In this document: positions 44,176-56,346 of the stretch, in pieces
Numbering within the stretch: the first letter of the stretch is position 1
Layout: each line of letters starts with the position of its first letter
Assembly (NCBI GenBank): GCA_022828595.1
Contig: JAKGHH010000003.1
Span: forward strand, 11,346,934 to 11,410,933
DNA length: 64,000 bases
Source: Nelumbo lutea
Taxonomy: Eukaryota; Streptophyta; Magnoliopsida; Proteales; Nelumbonaceae
Direction: 5' to 3'
Position numbers and translations under genes: made by a program
Notes under the pieces: model-generated
Told to the model about the DNA's origin: nothing
What the model saw: the letters and a program-made list of their open reading frames with translations, nothing else
Databases searched by the model: none

Positions 44176-44467
44176 ATGGTTTTCAAAACCAGACCAGACC
44201 GGACAGTCGGACCAGAAAAAAAAATCAGAAACCGGTTAGGTGACCAGTTCCGTTTCCCCAAAAACTGGATTTCCCCCCAAAACTATTGATTTTGGTCAGC
44301 GAACTGCTGAACCGGGTGATTAACCGTTTGAATGGTTTTAACCATTTTTTATTTATTTTTATTTTTTTGTCAAAACAGGCCGAGTACTTAATTCAAATGA
44401 TCAGACTGTTCGACTCGATAACTGGACCCCAACCAATTCAATCACCCGGTCGATTTTAAAAACCATG
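44176..44467. mobile_element. 292-bp MITE, family C copy 2 (inverted)
   Basis: GTCAAAACC at 44167-44175 and ATCAAAACC at 44468-44476 form an 8/9 target duplication. Ends ATGGTTTTCAAAACC and TTTTAAAAACCATG. It shares TGGTTTTAACCATTTTTTATT and CGACTCGATAACTGGACCCC-like words with the inverse of 15735-16025. Confidence 0.82.
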
Positions 44468-44712
44468 ATCAAAACCATAAACCAAATATCCTAAGCCAAA
44501 CCAAACCATTTCTAAGTCTATACCGAACCAAATTGTCAATTTCAATTTGGTTCAATTCAATTTGGTAATCTAGACTGTATAATGAACACCTCTGGCACTG
44601 TGCTATTTTAGGCTGAAAAAGAACGGCTGACGGATATGGGATTGCAGGGGCTTACAATGGGAAAGATTTCAATATTCACTACATTGCTCCCGGACAAATC
44701 TCACTGCGTCGT

Positions 44713-44852
44713 TACCTGAACATTATAGACATCTCCAACTGTTCACACCATAACCAGCTAAATTTTGGGTGGTAAGTTATATGATACCATGTCATACCAT
44801 CTTTTGAAACTTACGTTCTCCAATACCTGAACATTATAGACATCTCCAACTG
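44713..44852 (+). repeat. 29-bp direct repeat, 111 bp apart
   Basis: The segment starting TACCTGAACATTATAGACA and ending CCAACTG is exact at 44713-44741 and 44824-44852. Purpose unknown. Confidence 0.8.
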
Positions 44853-45649
44853 ATCCACAGTTTCTCCATATACAATTTATTACATCGTTTTTATAAAAAA
44901 CTCAAACAAAATAGAAAGCATATATAAGTGAGTCTCCCACCTTGCCACACATAACTTGGATAGTGGCAGCCATTGGACCATTCAAATAGGTATTGTAGGG
45001 CTTAGGTTGGGTCTAAGAAATTAAGGCGGTTCCAAGCCTAGACCTGGCAAATGATAGAGATTTATTCTTTTTTCAATTTTATTTTTTATAAAAGTAGAGA
45101 AATTGATGAGATTTAGTCAAAAAAAAAACATTAGGCTGTGTTTGGTTTAAAAGAAAAGGGAGAGAAAATTGTGATTTTGCTTTATTCTAATATCAAGATG
45201 TATATACACTTGGTGTTTATCAAGTAACCACTAACTGGGGCCGGGTATCTCATGTATCCAGCTAATTGGGCACCCGTTGCTACCTCCACATTGAACATCC
45301 TTTTAACACAATGGATGAGGCATCTGGGAAACTGAGGGAATGGTCCATATCCAATCCTTTATAGAGTTGGGTTGGGAAGTTTGATTCTTTGGGCAATGCA
45401 ACTCCACCCAATCTCAAGTCTAAGAATGGCCACATTCAAAAAAAAAAATAAAAAATTGCAAGAGTTGGGTGGGTATCCAGTCCACCTCTACTAAAATCCC
45501 CAATAACAGGAATCAATGACATTGGGGATAATTGTGTTAATGTGAAAGAGGGATGAGGGAAGATAATGATTATGTTTTTTCTATCGTCATCATCTAAGCC
45601 TTGTCCCAGCTACATGGAGTTGGCTGTATGAAACCTGTTTCATCACCGT
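44853..45649. other. AT-rich spacer
   Basis: No gene recognised. AGGCTGTGTTTGGTTT near 45133 resembles one end of the small elements at 51267 and 63977, without a visible partner. Confidence 0.35.
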
Positions 45650-46061
45650 TCTGTTCAATGTCACGTTCGTTCGATTTGGTCCACCCGATTCAGTTCAATG
45701 TGAGTCCATTATAAATGGATCAGGTCTAATCCAATCTAATGAATGTTTTAGACCAATTTGAACCAGTTTAATTCAATGTATGAATCATCTAATCTGTTCA
45801 AATTCATTTTAATTTATATTGGTTTCAATCCAAATTCGGTCCCTTGTACATATATTCTTATCTTATATCAAAGGATCAGATATTGGTTTAATCCAATCCA
45901 ATCCAATATAAATTTGTTATAGATGGACCAGGTCCAATGTAATCTAATAAATATTTTGGACCAGATTGATCCAATCCAATATGTCTTGTTGGCCTATTCA
46001 ATCCGTCCAAATTGATTTTGGACTAGACAGGGTCTAGTCCAAAACCGGTCCATTGACACCC
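45650..46061. mobile_element. MITE, family B copy 2 (inverted)
   Basis: Ends GTCCATTGACACCC at 46061, the inverse of the AGGGGTGTCAATGGACC start of 14091-14461. The body is the same array of GGTCC/CAATCCAAT words. The left end and target duplication are not clear. Confidence 0.65.
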
Positions 46062-48167
46062 TTAATTATGGGTATTTAAACATTGGATTAACTAGGAGTT
46101 GACGTCAACCTGAGAGCCAACCTGGTATGAGCATAGGGATGGCAACATGGTGGGGCACCCCTGGCCTTCCCATCTGAGTCCAGATCTCTTGCTCACGTTT
46201 ATCGGAGCCACACATGGAGAACATCTCATCCTCTGCATAGTATTATGCAAGGGGAGATGTTCCCAATTTACGGGGGGTAGTGTATTGTGGGTAGGCGTGG
46301 GCAGAGTTCTCATGGGCAGGTGATCCAGACTCTTCCCATCCTGGTCTTGCAGAAAAAATCCCCTACCTGCTCCTGCCCCATCTCCGGAGACCGGGTAAGG
46401 ATTCAACCTCCATCCCACCCCACAATCAAAATCCCCTATTCCTCAGTGGAAGGGCAGGGGTTCAACTCCCATCCCCATCCCAATCCCTGACACGGATGGA
46501 GAATTCCTAACCTTTCTTTACCCTGAAGCAACCACTTAAAAATACATCATACCTAGGAGACCTAACAGTATTTTAAAAATGGATTTATATGAATTTGGGG
46601 TATTTTAGAAATAAAATGAAATTATGAGACCGTATACATATTTCAACTTTTTTGTTATTTTATATTTTTCCCAAAGTTCATAAAAGTTGAAACCTTGATG
46701 ATGTTATGAGAAAAACTGTGATTTTCAATACAAAAATTGTAGATCAACATAGATTTAAACATTTTCAAGTTTCAATTATTCAAGGAAAAAAATCACAAGA
46801 TGTTATGAGAAAAGTTGAAAAAGCTTACCTAATTTTGCAATATTTTCCAAAACTTAAAAGTTTCAAAAACCTTGATGGTTCACACTTGTTTCTTGCAAGG
46901 TTTTTTTTTTTTTTTTCTTTTACAAATCTAGTACTATAAGAACAAGGTTTGAAGTTGTTTGTGAATGAAATAAGGTTTATTTTGGGGGGAAAGAAGTCTT
47001 CTCTCCCCCTTTTTTTCATTTTTAATTTGTATCTTTTTCGCAACATATCGACTAATTTGCTATTTATACATCCAATACACCACCAATATGCCCAATACAT
47101 GTCAGATATGGGTATGATATGATGGAAATAGATTATACCACCTATTTTTTTACTTTATCTTGTATCAAACCTTCCAAGATACAATATGATATCATATTAG
47201 ATGTATCATGTCAAAATTTTAAACCTTGACCTAGATTAGCTACACTTAATTGCTGTATTCGGGATGATTGTGTAGCCAATAATAACTCCCCACGTCAGCC
47301 ATAGATAAAGTATATATATGCCCCACAACAACTCCAATTTCTCACTTAGAAATGCATGACCAAGGTGGGATATTGTTATTGGTTAATTTTTTAGCAGATA
47401 TTATTGTTGGTTAAAATGCTTCTATCGTGACCATCAAGTGTAGCTAAATCGGGCTCAAGTCTAACGACAAACATGTCAGCGCCCTTGCGTTCATAGTAGC
47501 TTAGCTATGATAGGACTAACCGACTAAATGTGGATTAACTGAAACGTGATGGGTAGCTATATAGTGAAGAGAGTGAGTGAACAAGATGCACTTATGACTG
47601 ACACGGGACATTATCATTAGTTATACAATCAGCTACACCGTTCAGTAAATTCAATATCAATGTGATTATAGAGGATTTTTTTTTTTTTTGAGAATGACGG
47701 TTCAGCCCAGGGTTAAAATTTTTAGGCCCAAATTACAGTTGGGGTGGGTGTCAGTTTGAAATAAATGGCAATTCACAGGCGGGTATTGGTGTATAGAATG
47801 TGAACTTTTGACATTTTGAATGTTTATAACACTGCAGTGGAAATCAGAAATCTGCATTGAACCTGTCCGTACTTCTCCATTATTTTTCCTTTCCTTTTTG
47901 TCTTGCATATCAAGATGGCCCTTAACTGAAATTAAAAATGGGACCACCAATTGCGATTACTAATTATGCATCATTGGCAATAGTGCCATTTTGAACTTCA
48001 CAATGAAGGGATGAAAAAAAAATTATCTGAAGTATGAGAGATCAATAATATTATCAATATTATAGATCTGGGTGTAATTAATCCTATTAATTCTTTGTTA
48101 ATTGAAAAATATATTTTTTCTTCTATATTTTCAATTAGAAAATGGCATTCAATAGGAGAGGGAAAAG
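46062..48167. other. Spacer with no recognised gene
   Basis: 46120-46490 contains a C-rich repeat-like block (CCCATCCCCATCCC) opposite AGGGATGGCAAC, suggesting a decayed MITE. 46510-48167 is AT-rich with short ORFs of no known family. Confidence 0.35.
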
Positions 48168-48170
48168 TAA

Positions 48171-48784
48171 GGTGGCATTTGATAAATCCGAAAATTCAGA
48201 TCTGAAAAATTAAAATGATATTAATTGTGTTAGAAATCTGAAAAGGGGCATAGTTGCTTGTCTACTTTTTACAGGATCTGAATCCATAAGTTTGTTTGTG
48301 TTGGATCAACCATTTACCATCTGAAATTTACTGATTTTACTATTTTACCCTGAAACATACAATTTAGAAATGTTGAATTCAATTTACATTATCTCATAAA
48401 AAATAATTTTCAACCTCAAAATAATATTGAAACAATACAAATAAAAAAAATTAATTATTACTAATTAATAAATGAAGGATTAAAATTAAAAAATAATTAA
48501 TGATTATAAAAATATTAAAATAATTAATAATTAAAACAAATAAAATTAAAATAATTTTTAAAAATTAATGAAATAATTAAAATTTACTAGTTATTAAAAA
48601 TAATTAATAAATAATAAATAACACAAATAAATTTAATAAAAATAATTAATGTTTAATAAGAAAATTAAAATAAATAATAAAAATAATTTATAATTAATAA
48701 ATAATAATAAAATTATTATTATTCACCGAACCACCACTACTGCTTGTTGCAATAGCGATGGCAGTGGTGGGAACACAAGGGAGG

Positions 48785-48833
<49 letters not shown>

Positions 48834-49358
48834 CAGGGGAGAGAGAGAGAGAGTCGTCGTTGCAAGTTGCAGCGGCGGTGGTGGGAATACAAGGTAAAGA
48901 GAGAGAGAGTGAGAGAGAGAGAGAGGGAGAGAGAAGACAGGGGAGAGAGAGAGCCGCCATTGCAAGTTGCAGTAGCGGTGGCGGGAATACAAGGTGAAGA
49001 GAGAGAGAGAGAGAGAGAGAGAGAGCTACCACTGCAAGTTGCAATGGCGGTGGTAGGAAGACATGGCGGAGAGAGAGAAAGAGGGAGAGAGAGCCAAAGA
49101 GAAAGAGAGGTTGAATGTTTAGGTTTTCTGGGTTTGGGGGTAGCTTGGGTCATTTATGAAAAATTGTAAGGATATTTTGGACATTGGACCGACTCTAAAA
49201 TGCATTTGAGCGTGTTAAGAATCGGCCCAAGGTCTATGATTTTTAGATCTGAAAATCAATTTCAGACCCAATTTAAGAAGTACAACCAAACAAGGGATAA
49301 GATCTAAAAAGTAGAATTTTCAAATTCAGACCTCTAAAAAGTGCAACCAAACGGCACC
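48171..49358. mobile_element. PIF/Harbinger-like element with GA-rich minisatellite core
   Basis: TAA at 48168-48170 and 49359-49361 flank ends GGTGGCATTTG and CAAACGGCACC. The left 550 bp are extremely AT-rich. At 48737-49070 four copies of a segment with TTGCAAGTTGCA-type core and GGCGGTGGTGGGAATACAAGG-like end alternate with (GA)n runs of 20 to 45 bp. Right side 49230-49358 has two related direct blocks (AAGTACAACCAAAC, AAGTGCAACCAAAC). No transposase. ORFs in the (GA)n part are low-complexity Ser-Leu strings. Confidence 0.75.
48737..49070. repeat. Four-unit minisatellite joined by GA tracts
   Basis: Cores begin near 48744, 48853, 48955 and 49026. Each reads GTTGCA then G(C/T)GG and ends in ACAAGG or ACATGG, followed by a GAGAGA run (the first about 43 bp). 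Core copies differ at several bases, the GA tracts vary in length. Confidence 0.85.
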
Positions 49359-49699
49359 TAACTAATTTTTTTATATTTCAAGCAGAAAATGATATATATC
49401 ACACTCAACTTGAAAAACCAACCTAAAATAATTGGGCAGTAACACAAAATTAGAAGGGACGTCATTTTCATAGTTCCTACAATTAATACGTACTTTATTT
49501 GAACGTTTAATACGTTCATACATATTTATCTTCTACAGCCATTTTATCTGCAACCAAACACCAATAAAATAACATTTTCATAAATCCTAAACTTCTATTA
49601 TATCTTTTAATTGCAATATAATTTTAGGCAAAATTCACGCAGGAAAGGACATGATTAGTTGAATGTGATAGTAGTACTTTGTCAAATATGAAAGTACAT

Positions 49700-50005
49700 T
49701 TTGGTTGTTTGCCCTATTCATTTTTTTAGGAGGGGAGAAATCTGGTCATCCAGGAAAATGGTTTCCATTGACCAATTTTATTATATTCTTTTTTAAATAA
49801 TTTATGGGTCTTGCGGTAAAATTATTTTTCCTATATAGCACTTATCCAAGTAAGTGATACTTATGTCTCAGATGAATATATAACTTTTCCACACAGACAT
49901 ATAGTACCAAAATTTACAAAAGTTGTGAGATAAATTTGTCTATTTTAACAATAACATTTTATAAATAAAAAGGTTATTGTGTAAATTACCTGCAAATTGA
50001 ATGAA
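49700..50005. mobile_element. Decayed family A MITE, copy 4
   Basis: Contains TTTCCATTGACCAATTTTA, CACTTATCCAAGTAAGTGATA and ATGAATATATAACTTTTCC, in the order and orientation of copy 1, but both ends have decayed. Confidence 0.6.
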
Positions 50006-50117
50006 TCCAAATAAAGTGCACTTGTTAGGGTAAAATGCGTTCCTGATTTCCTGAAAATGGACAGGATCTTTGTAAAATGCAAGTAGGGTTTAATGTAATT
50101 AATTGAGATGGATGTAT

Positions 50118-50243
50118 TTACACCGTGTTTGATTAGAAGGAAAAAGTAAGAAAAGGAAAAGAAAGATAAAAAACCTTTATAAACCTTCTGTAAATTACCT
50201 TACCTTTTCCTTCGTTTTCCTTGGAACCAAACATAACCTTAAG
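50118..50243. mobile_element. Small MITE-like inverted repeat
   Basis: GTGTTTGATTAGAAGGAAAA on the left and, inverted, ATGTTTGGTTCCAAGGAAAA on the right. No clear target duplication; short. Confidence 0.45.
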
Positions 50244-50568
50244 GTGCAGTCAATATTAATAAATGTGCCGTAGTTAAACGCATAATTTTATCATATGCCC
50301 AATATAAGATAATAATAAAAACAATGCTTTTTACTCCTTTTTTTCATCATTCATTCTCTTGTCATCATGCTGATGCACAGTGCACGTGTACGTATATACC
50401 ATTACCAGCCGAAGATAATATTAAATTCGAAAAACCCCCATTTTTATAGATTTATACTTTCAATCAGATGAGATAATGTTAAAATACTAAATTCATCAAC
50501 TTATGCTTAGCTGGGACAGAAGAATAAAAGATTACTGCAACAAAATGAGGGATTATTACCATGAAAAC

Positions 50569-50611
<43 letters not shown>

Positions 50612-51262
50612 TATAACCTCCATGCGAGGGAAACAGACAAAAGAACGAGCTTTTTATTAACAAATCGATATCCCCTGTCCCCCATCGTTTTTGCCTTGTT
50701 TCCAAATATATAGAACCAAGTCTCCATTTGTTCGGTCTACATCAATTTGTTTAGCATTTTCTTCAGTCTTCACGACAGAGAAGTTGAAGTCTACATGTCC
50801 GGTCCAGCATGTCCATGAAAGAGGAACCCTTTGGAATTCAAAATTAAACAGTTGTAAAATGTCCTTTTTTCCCTGTGAGTCCCATGCTCCAGCATAATTG
50901 TACTAGCTTTCCAGAACTAGCAGGAAGCTTTTGAGTTTTCTCTCCTTTCTCAGTTAAAATACAATCATTTTGCCATGTGGCAAGTGGATCATTTGACAGA
51001 AAATTTTCCATTTACCATGTTGGGACTCAATTTCGAATTGCCATATATGAAAAACTTACTTCTGGTAGTATTTGGTAGAAGTTCACGTTGGGCTGTCCAA
51101 TTTGAAGAATCTGGCTAGACCTATTGAAATTTTAACAAATTCCCAACTCTTGCACTCTGTATCAGTATCAGCAAAGATCAAGATATCGATATCATTGATA
51201 CCAAAGTGTGTATCAATATTTCAGATACTGTACTTATTTTATTTAGTTTTGTTTTATAAGGA
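50244..51262. other. AT-rich spacer with an (AT)n run
   Basis: (AT)n occupies about 50573-50615. No gene recognised. Confidence 0.5.
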
Positions 51263-51266
51263 TTTA

Positions 51267-51348
51267 GGCTATGTTTGGTTTGTAAAGGTATTTTTATCTT
51301 TCCTTTCCTTTCCTTTCTTTAATTTTTTTTTTCAAATCAAACACAGCC
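51267..51348. mobile_element. 82-bp MITE-like inverted repeat
   Basis: GGCTATGTTTGGTTTG and its near inverse CAAATCAAACACAGCC, flanked by TTA and TAA. A related end appears at 63977 and near 45133. Confidence 0.6.
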
Positions 51349-52923
51349 TAAAAGGATGAATAACCATATTCAAATACATGATACCGATATTTTACTCCTT
51401 GAGTATTAGAGAGTGATATAATAAGGGATGGCTTTTAATTTGTATAAAAGAACCCATACCCAATTCACGCTACTAAAGCAGTTTAATGGCCAGATTCTCT
51501 GTATATAAACGGAGATTACTACTCGGTGGATCTAACTTGGAGGGTTATTTGGAGATATCACAATTAACAAGAAAAAAAATGTGGCTTTAATAGTATTAAA
51601 AACATACCTTTTTATTTATTAGGAAAATTCTCAATCAATATATTATATTTTGGTTCGAGTGACAATTTGGTCTGTAAATTTTAAAATGTGATAATTCATT
51701 ATCCAAACTTTTGAAATGTAAGAATCCAGTATCTACTATCAATAGACCATTAAATAGTTAATGGATCATTAACTAGCGTTATCATATGACACCATAAAAT
51801 AATTATAAAATACCAAAATTACCCTTATTTGATAATTTTCGGACCTCGTTACCCTTTTCTCTTTAAATAAATACAAGGGTAAAAGACCCTTTCATCTTCA
51901 GTCCAGACGTTGATGGTAGAGGGAAATTCAAGTCTTGAAGACCTGGAACTGTTCGATTTTGTTGCTCATGCTTATATTCAGGCGATGATGATGAGTTGAG
52001 TGAGTTGCATCGCTGAAGGTAAATTTTTCCTGACTTCAATGGAAAACAAAGAGATGGATTTGGTCAGAGACAATCGCAAAAGCAATCAGAAATACAGAAA
52101 TTTAGTATTTTGTATAAGTACGAGAAACAGAGAGGAATTGATTTTGCTTATTCTAGAGGACAAAAAGAGTTTAATTTTTGGAGAACCTACAAGTTGAAAC
52201 TCGGAGAGAGAAAGAGAGACAGAAAGTAAAAGAAAAGAGGGCGTTAGAGAAATAACTAAAAAAGGGAAAAGATTATTATTAATCAAAATAATAGTCTCGA
52301 GGAATTGAAGTTCAGAACTCAGAGGATATGGAGTTGCAGAATGAATAGAAGGATATATAATTAAATAATATTAGCGGTTAAAAATAATAACCATCACCAA
52401 TTCACCATTGAAAGGCGTCGATCTATGACACTTCAAATAAAATAAAATAAGTCCAGGATCACTAATTAGGTTACTGAAATCCAAACCTCAGAAAAATTAA
52501 AAAAAAAAAAAAAACAGAGAAAGGGCATCGAATTCATGCTTTAAAGCAAAAGAATCACCAGAAAAAAACATTAGAGAAGAAATATTGATTGGAAACCAAG
52601 AAAAAAAATTACAGACATGAACTTTAAACAAAACCAACCTGCATTCAAATTCATGTTATAAAACAGAAGAATCACACGAAATTCATTAAGAATCAGGGTT
52701 AATCGAAAACCCAAAAGTACCTTCAATCTGAAGGCTTCAAATCAAGATGTTTTTCCTAGCCGTTAGGGACCTGCAAATCGAGATCCAATTACGTGTAACC
52801 AAGCTTCGAAGGACACCCACCAAGACGTTTTACCCTATATTAAGTTACATAGAAAATGGATAGAAATAAAATAGCGAATAAAAAAGCATTGTTTGTCTTC
52901 TCCAACGCCAGCATTAAGTTTTT
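51349..52923. other. Spacer with short unassigned ORFs
   Basis: A short frame starting at 51912 (MVEGNSSLEDLELFDFVAHA) ends after about 28 codons and is not assigned. The rest is AT-rich with an A-run near 52500. Confidence 0.35.
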
Positions 52924-53205
52924 TCTTCTCCGATGACGGTGGGATTGAAAACACTTTTAATGGCAAATGCTCTCTGTTCCAGCGATCTTTTCCCAACAAG
53001 CTTTCTCTTCTCTGAAGAAAGTGGGATTAAAAACACTTTTAGTGGCGGCAAATGCTCTCTTTACCAGCGATATTTTCCCAATGTGTTCTCTGTTCTGACA
53101 ACAAGCATTCTCTCCAGCTATGTTTTCCCCATGATTTTAGCTTTTCTGGCAGCATATTTCGCTTATCAGCACCAGCGAGAAGAACTGTGCCCTTCGGAAG
53201 GTTAG
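52924..53205 (+). repeat. Degenerate tandem repeat of about 82-85 bp with an open frame
   Basis: GGGATTGAAAACACTTTTAA at 52941 recurs as GGGATTAAAAACACTTTTAG at 53023, and both are followed by AAATGCTCTCT and CAGCGAT-TTTTCCCAA. A third, worse copy follows near 53090. The frame 52933-53205 (90 codons) runs through it and ends with a hydrophobic stretch, VFPMILAFLAAYFAY. I doubt that it is a gene, but it is not excluded. Confidence 0.5.
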
Positions 53206-56123
53206 AGCAGTAAACAGTGGTTCCCCACTCGCAAAGAAATATTATTATAGTGGAGGTCATTTTGTCATTTTCAAAATGATTCAAACCATGGGTATTTATG
53301 TCTTTTCATGTACTAATTGATGGCCCCTTAATGACAGATACCGAATTGTAGACATTTTAAAAGGATATTGATGGAGAATTTTTCTGGTAACCTTTTTAAT
53401 TCAATGCTCTACACAGCCAAAATATTGGCTGCTTGCCTGCTTCTATCTTTGCCCAAAAACAAAAGGCTTCTTCTATCAACCACCCATTGTTTTATATTTT
53501 GGGCTCTACTTCAACACCTCGGACAATTGGAATCTCAGTGTTTGTATCTGTGTCCCACTAGTTACGGAAATGCCAACTAATCAGTTATATAGATGATTTG
53601 AGAAGACATTATATGTGTAAAGTCGAATATGAGTTTGGATTTACTATTCACAAATTCTTAAAATATTTTTATTCACTCGACACTACAATTGTACATTGGA
53701 AATATCTCTCTTGTTATTCATGGGTTATTTCTCCTTATATGATGTGAGAAAAGTTTGTTATTCTGGAGTAGTCACGGATACCTAAATTCTGGATTATTTG
53801 TGAAAAATTACCTGCTTGTTTGTAGTTCAGTTTTGCATTCATTTGTTTGAATCTATGATTTTTTACACTTCTATCCAATAGAAAATTTGCATTTTTTGCC
53901 TCTTCTGCATTAAGTGACAGTATGAATTTACCACTCAGTTTACAAATATATAGAGTGCAAAACCTTACATTTTATATTATTTTGTATGTATTTATAGTTT
54001 TATACTATACATATTTATATTTATACTCTTTACAAATTAAGCCTAACATTTCAAAAATTGATGCAAATTTTGCATCATCATCTTCCTACCTCAATTGGCT
54101 CTTGTATAAGAGTGGGGACTAGAGTAGAGAACACATCATCTTGCTTCCTACCTCACTCTACAACAAATAACTTTTCTCCTATCTTCTTTATTTTTTGGGT
54201 CTGAAGTTGGGACCACTTTATTTTACCTCTCACAAACAAATATGATAGAACCAAATCTGAAATAAATCAAAATTTACACCCAGCCTCGCACTCTCATGCA
54301 TTTTTTTTTTGGTATTTAACAATTAACACAACACGTTAATAACTCTCATGCATTTAGGAGATGTTTAGGATTAATTCTTCTGATGAGATTTTTCAAAAAT
54401 CACTGATTTCTAAGATCATTGATTTCTCAAAAATTAGAAAAATTGCTTGCTTGGTATTGGTACCATTGTTGCCATGTCAGTCAATTTCTCATAAATTAGT
54501 TATAAATTTATTTGGTAGTGATTATCAATAGCGATTTTTGTGTTTATAAGCAAAGCTCAAAATATCAATACGTCTGATACACCGCCTATTGGGCAGTATC
54601 AATAACTTTTTTATTTTTTTAGTTTTTTTTTTTTCAAATTCAGTTCAGCAGGCCGGTTTAAGGTCCATCCACCACTTGAACCAATCAAAATCCCAAAACA
54701 CTCCCGAAAAAGACATGTCGGAAAGCCTCCAATACAATACGTATCGGTCGATACAACTCAATACGCATCGAAATTCCGAGCATTGATTCTAAGAACTATT
54801 TCCCCATTCATATCAGATGCCATACTATCCATAAAAAATAAAAATAAAAAATAAAATAGAATCGAGCTGAAAGGAAGAATCATCATTTTTGGTGACCCCT
54901 CTTTTCAACCCGATTATAATAATCAATTTCTGAGCAATTTGCCGATTTCCAAACACCACCTTACAACAGTGCAAGTGAAATTGGCAGTTTGACACTAAAC
55001 AAATTGAGGCTTTAAGGTTAAGAGTCATGTGTTGGCGTGTGATAGAGCGATAGGATAGGACTAAACCACTACTATTCATAATTCATAAATCAAATCTATC
55101 CGTAGACATAGTACACTAATGGAGAAGTGCAGATTCCCGAGCATCAAAGTTTCATTCGATAATCGATACCTTACCTCTCTCACGAAGAAACACAAGCAAT
55201 ATATATCATGGCGGAGAAGGGGAACGCGACAATATCATTTTAATTTGAGGAGGAAATCCACTGAACGGGTTGAAGCAATTCATGGAAACTTCACCTTACA
55301 GACAAATTGAACATAAGAAACGACAGACATCGAAATTGAATGAATTTATTGCGCTGGTCCCACTGTTTTTGTCATGCAAAGAAAGAAATCCGAGAGTTGC
55401 ATCGTCTCGTTGTTTACTAGCATTTCTCGAAATTTAAACTTGCAGTACGGATACGAAAACCATAATAATATAGGTTATTTACTCCACCGACCAACCGGTT
55501 CCCTACACTTGAAAGAAATAGAACAGAAAACAATTAAGTATCTAAAAAATGAATGCAAATTTGAGCGAGGATTCGGTTATGAGCACGAATCCAGTTTTTT
55601 ATGCAGGCCAAAAGAATAAGAATTACCAAAATGAAATCACAAAAATACTACTGTTCAGAAAGAAATTCTAAAAAGTAAACCAACCCCAGAAAGCAAAACC
55701 CCTTACAATAAAAGAAGGAAAAGCAAACGAGACTGATTCAAACTCCAAAAGTAACAGGCCAATACCATGTATAAAGTATAATAGAATCCCTTGGATAAAA
55801 AAAGTATAATAGAATGGTATACCATCCAAATCACCTGCAGCTTTTCATTTTGATACCCAAGGAAGTTGTCGCCAATCGTTCTCAGATTAAGTCAAAAACA
55901 AACAAGCTCATTTAACCCATCCAATATGCTAAGGTCTACAACTCTCAACAGCTGGCATGTATTAGACAAGCTAAGGCCATCTTATCAAATGCCTGATGTG
56001 TTTAATTAGCACAGAAACCAAGTTCATCACCAACAGAAAAACAGAGCATAAAATAAGTAAATAAAGTACCAGTAGAATAACTTAAGAGGAAAAAATAGTA
56101 CCAGTGGAATAAACTCAAAGAGC

Positions 56124-56172
<49 letters not shown>

Positions 56173-56346
56173 AATTGTAGTATTTGAAGTTTTGAACTTT
56201 ACTCGAACGATAAAAGTGCATCAAAAGTATGAGGAGCATAATTCAGAGAAATTTGCATAAAAAAATCAGACTGATATAAATACAAGCTCAACAATCTTTG
56301 GTTAATGGATGAGTAATTAATCAAGAGAATGCAAAAGAAAATAAAT
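53206..56346. other. AT-rich spacer and 3' flank of the ATL gene
   Basis: No gene is recognised. A (GA)n run lies at about 56129-56165. The last several hundred bases presumably include the 3' UTR of the minus-strand ATL gene. Confidence 0.4.

Noticed and set aside
48694..49169. Long overlapping ORFs on both strands around 48.7-49.2 kb
   Set aside because: They are translations of GA/CT tracts (Ser-Leu or Glu-Arg strings) inside a transposon. They have no domain.
48168..49361. CRISPR-like array
   Set aside because: Cores are diverged, spacers are GA tracts, and this is plant DNA. It is a minisatellite within a transposon.
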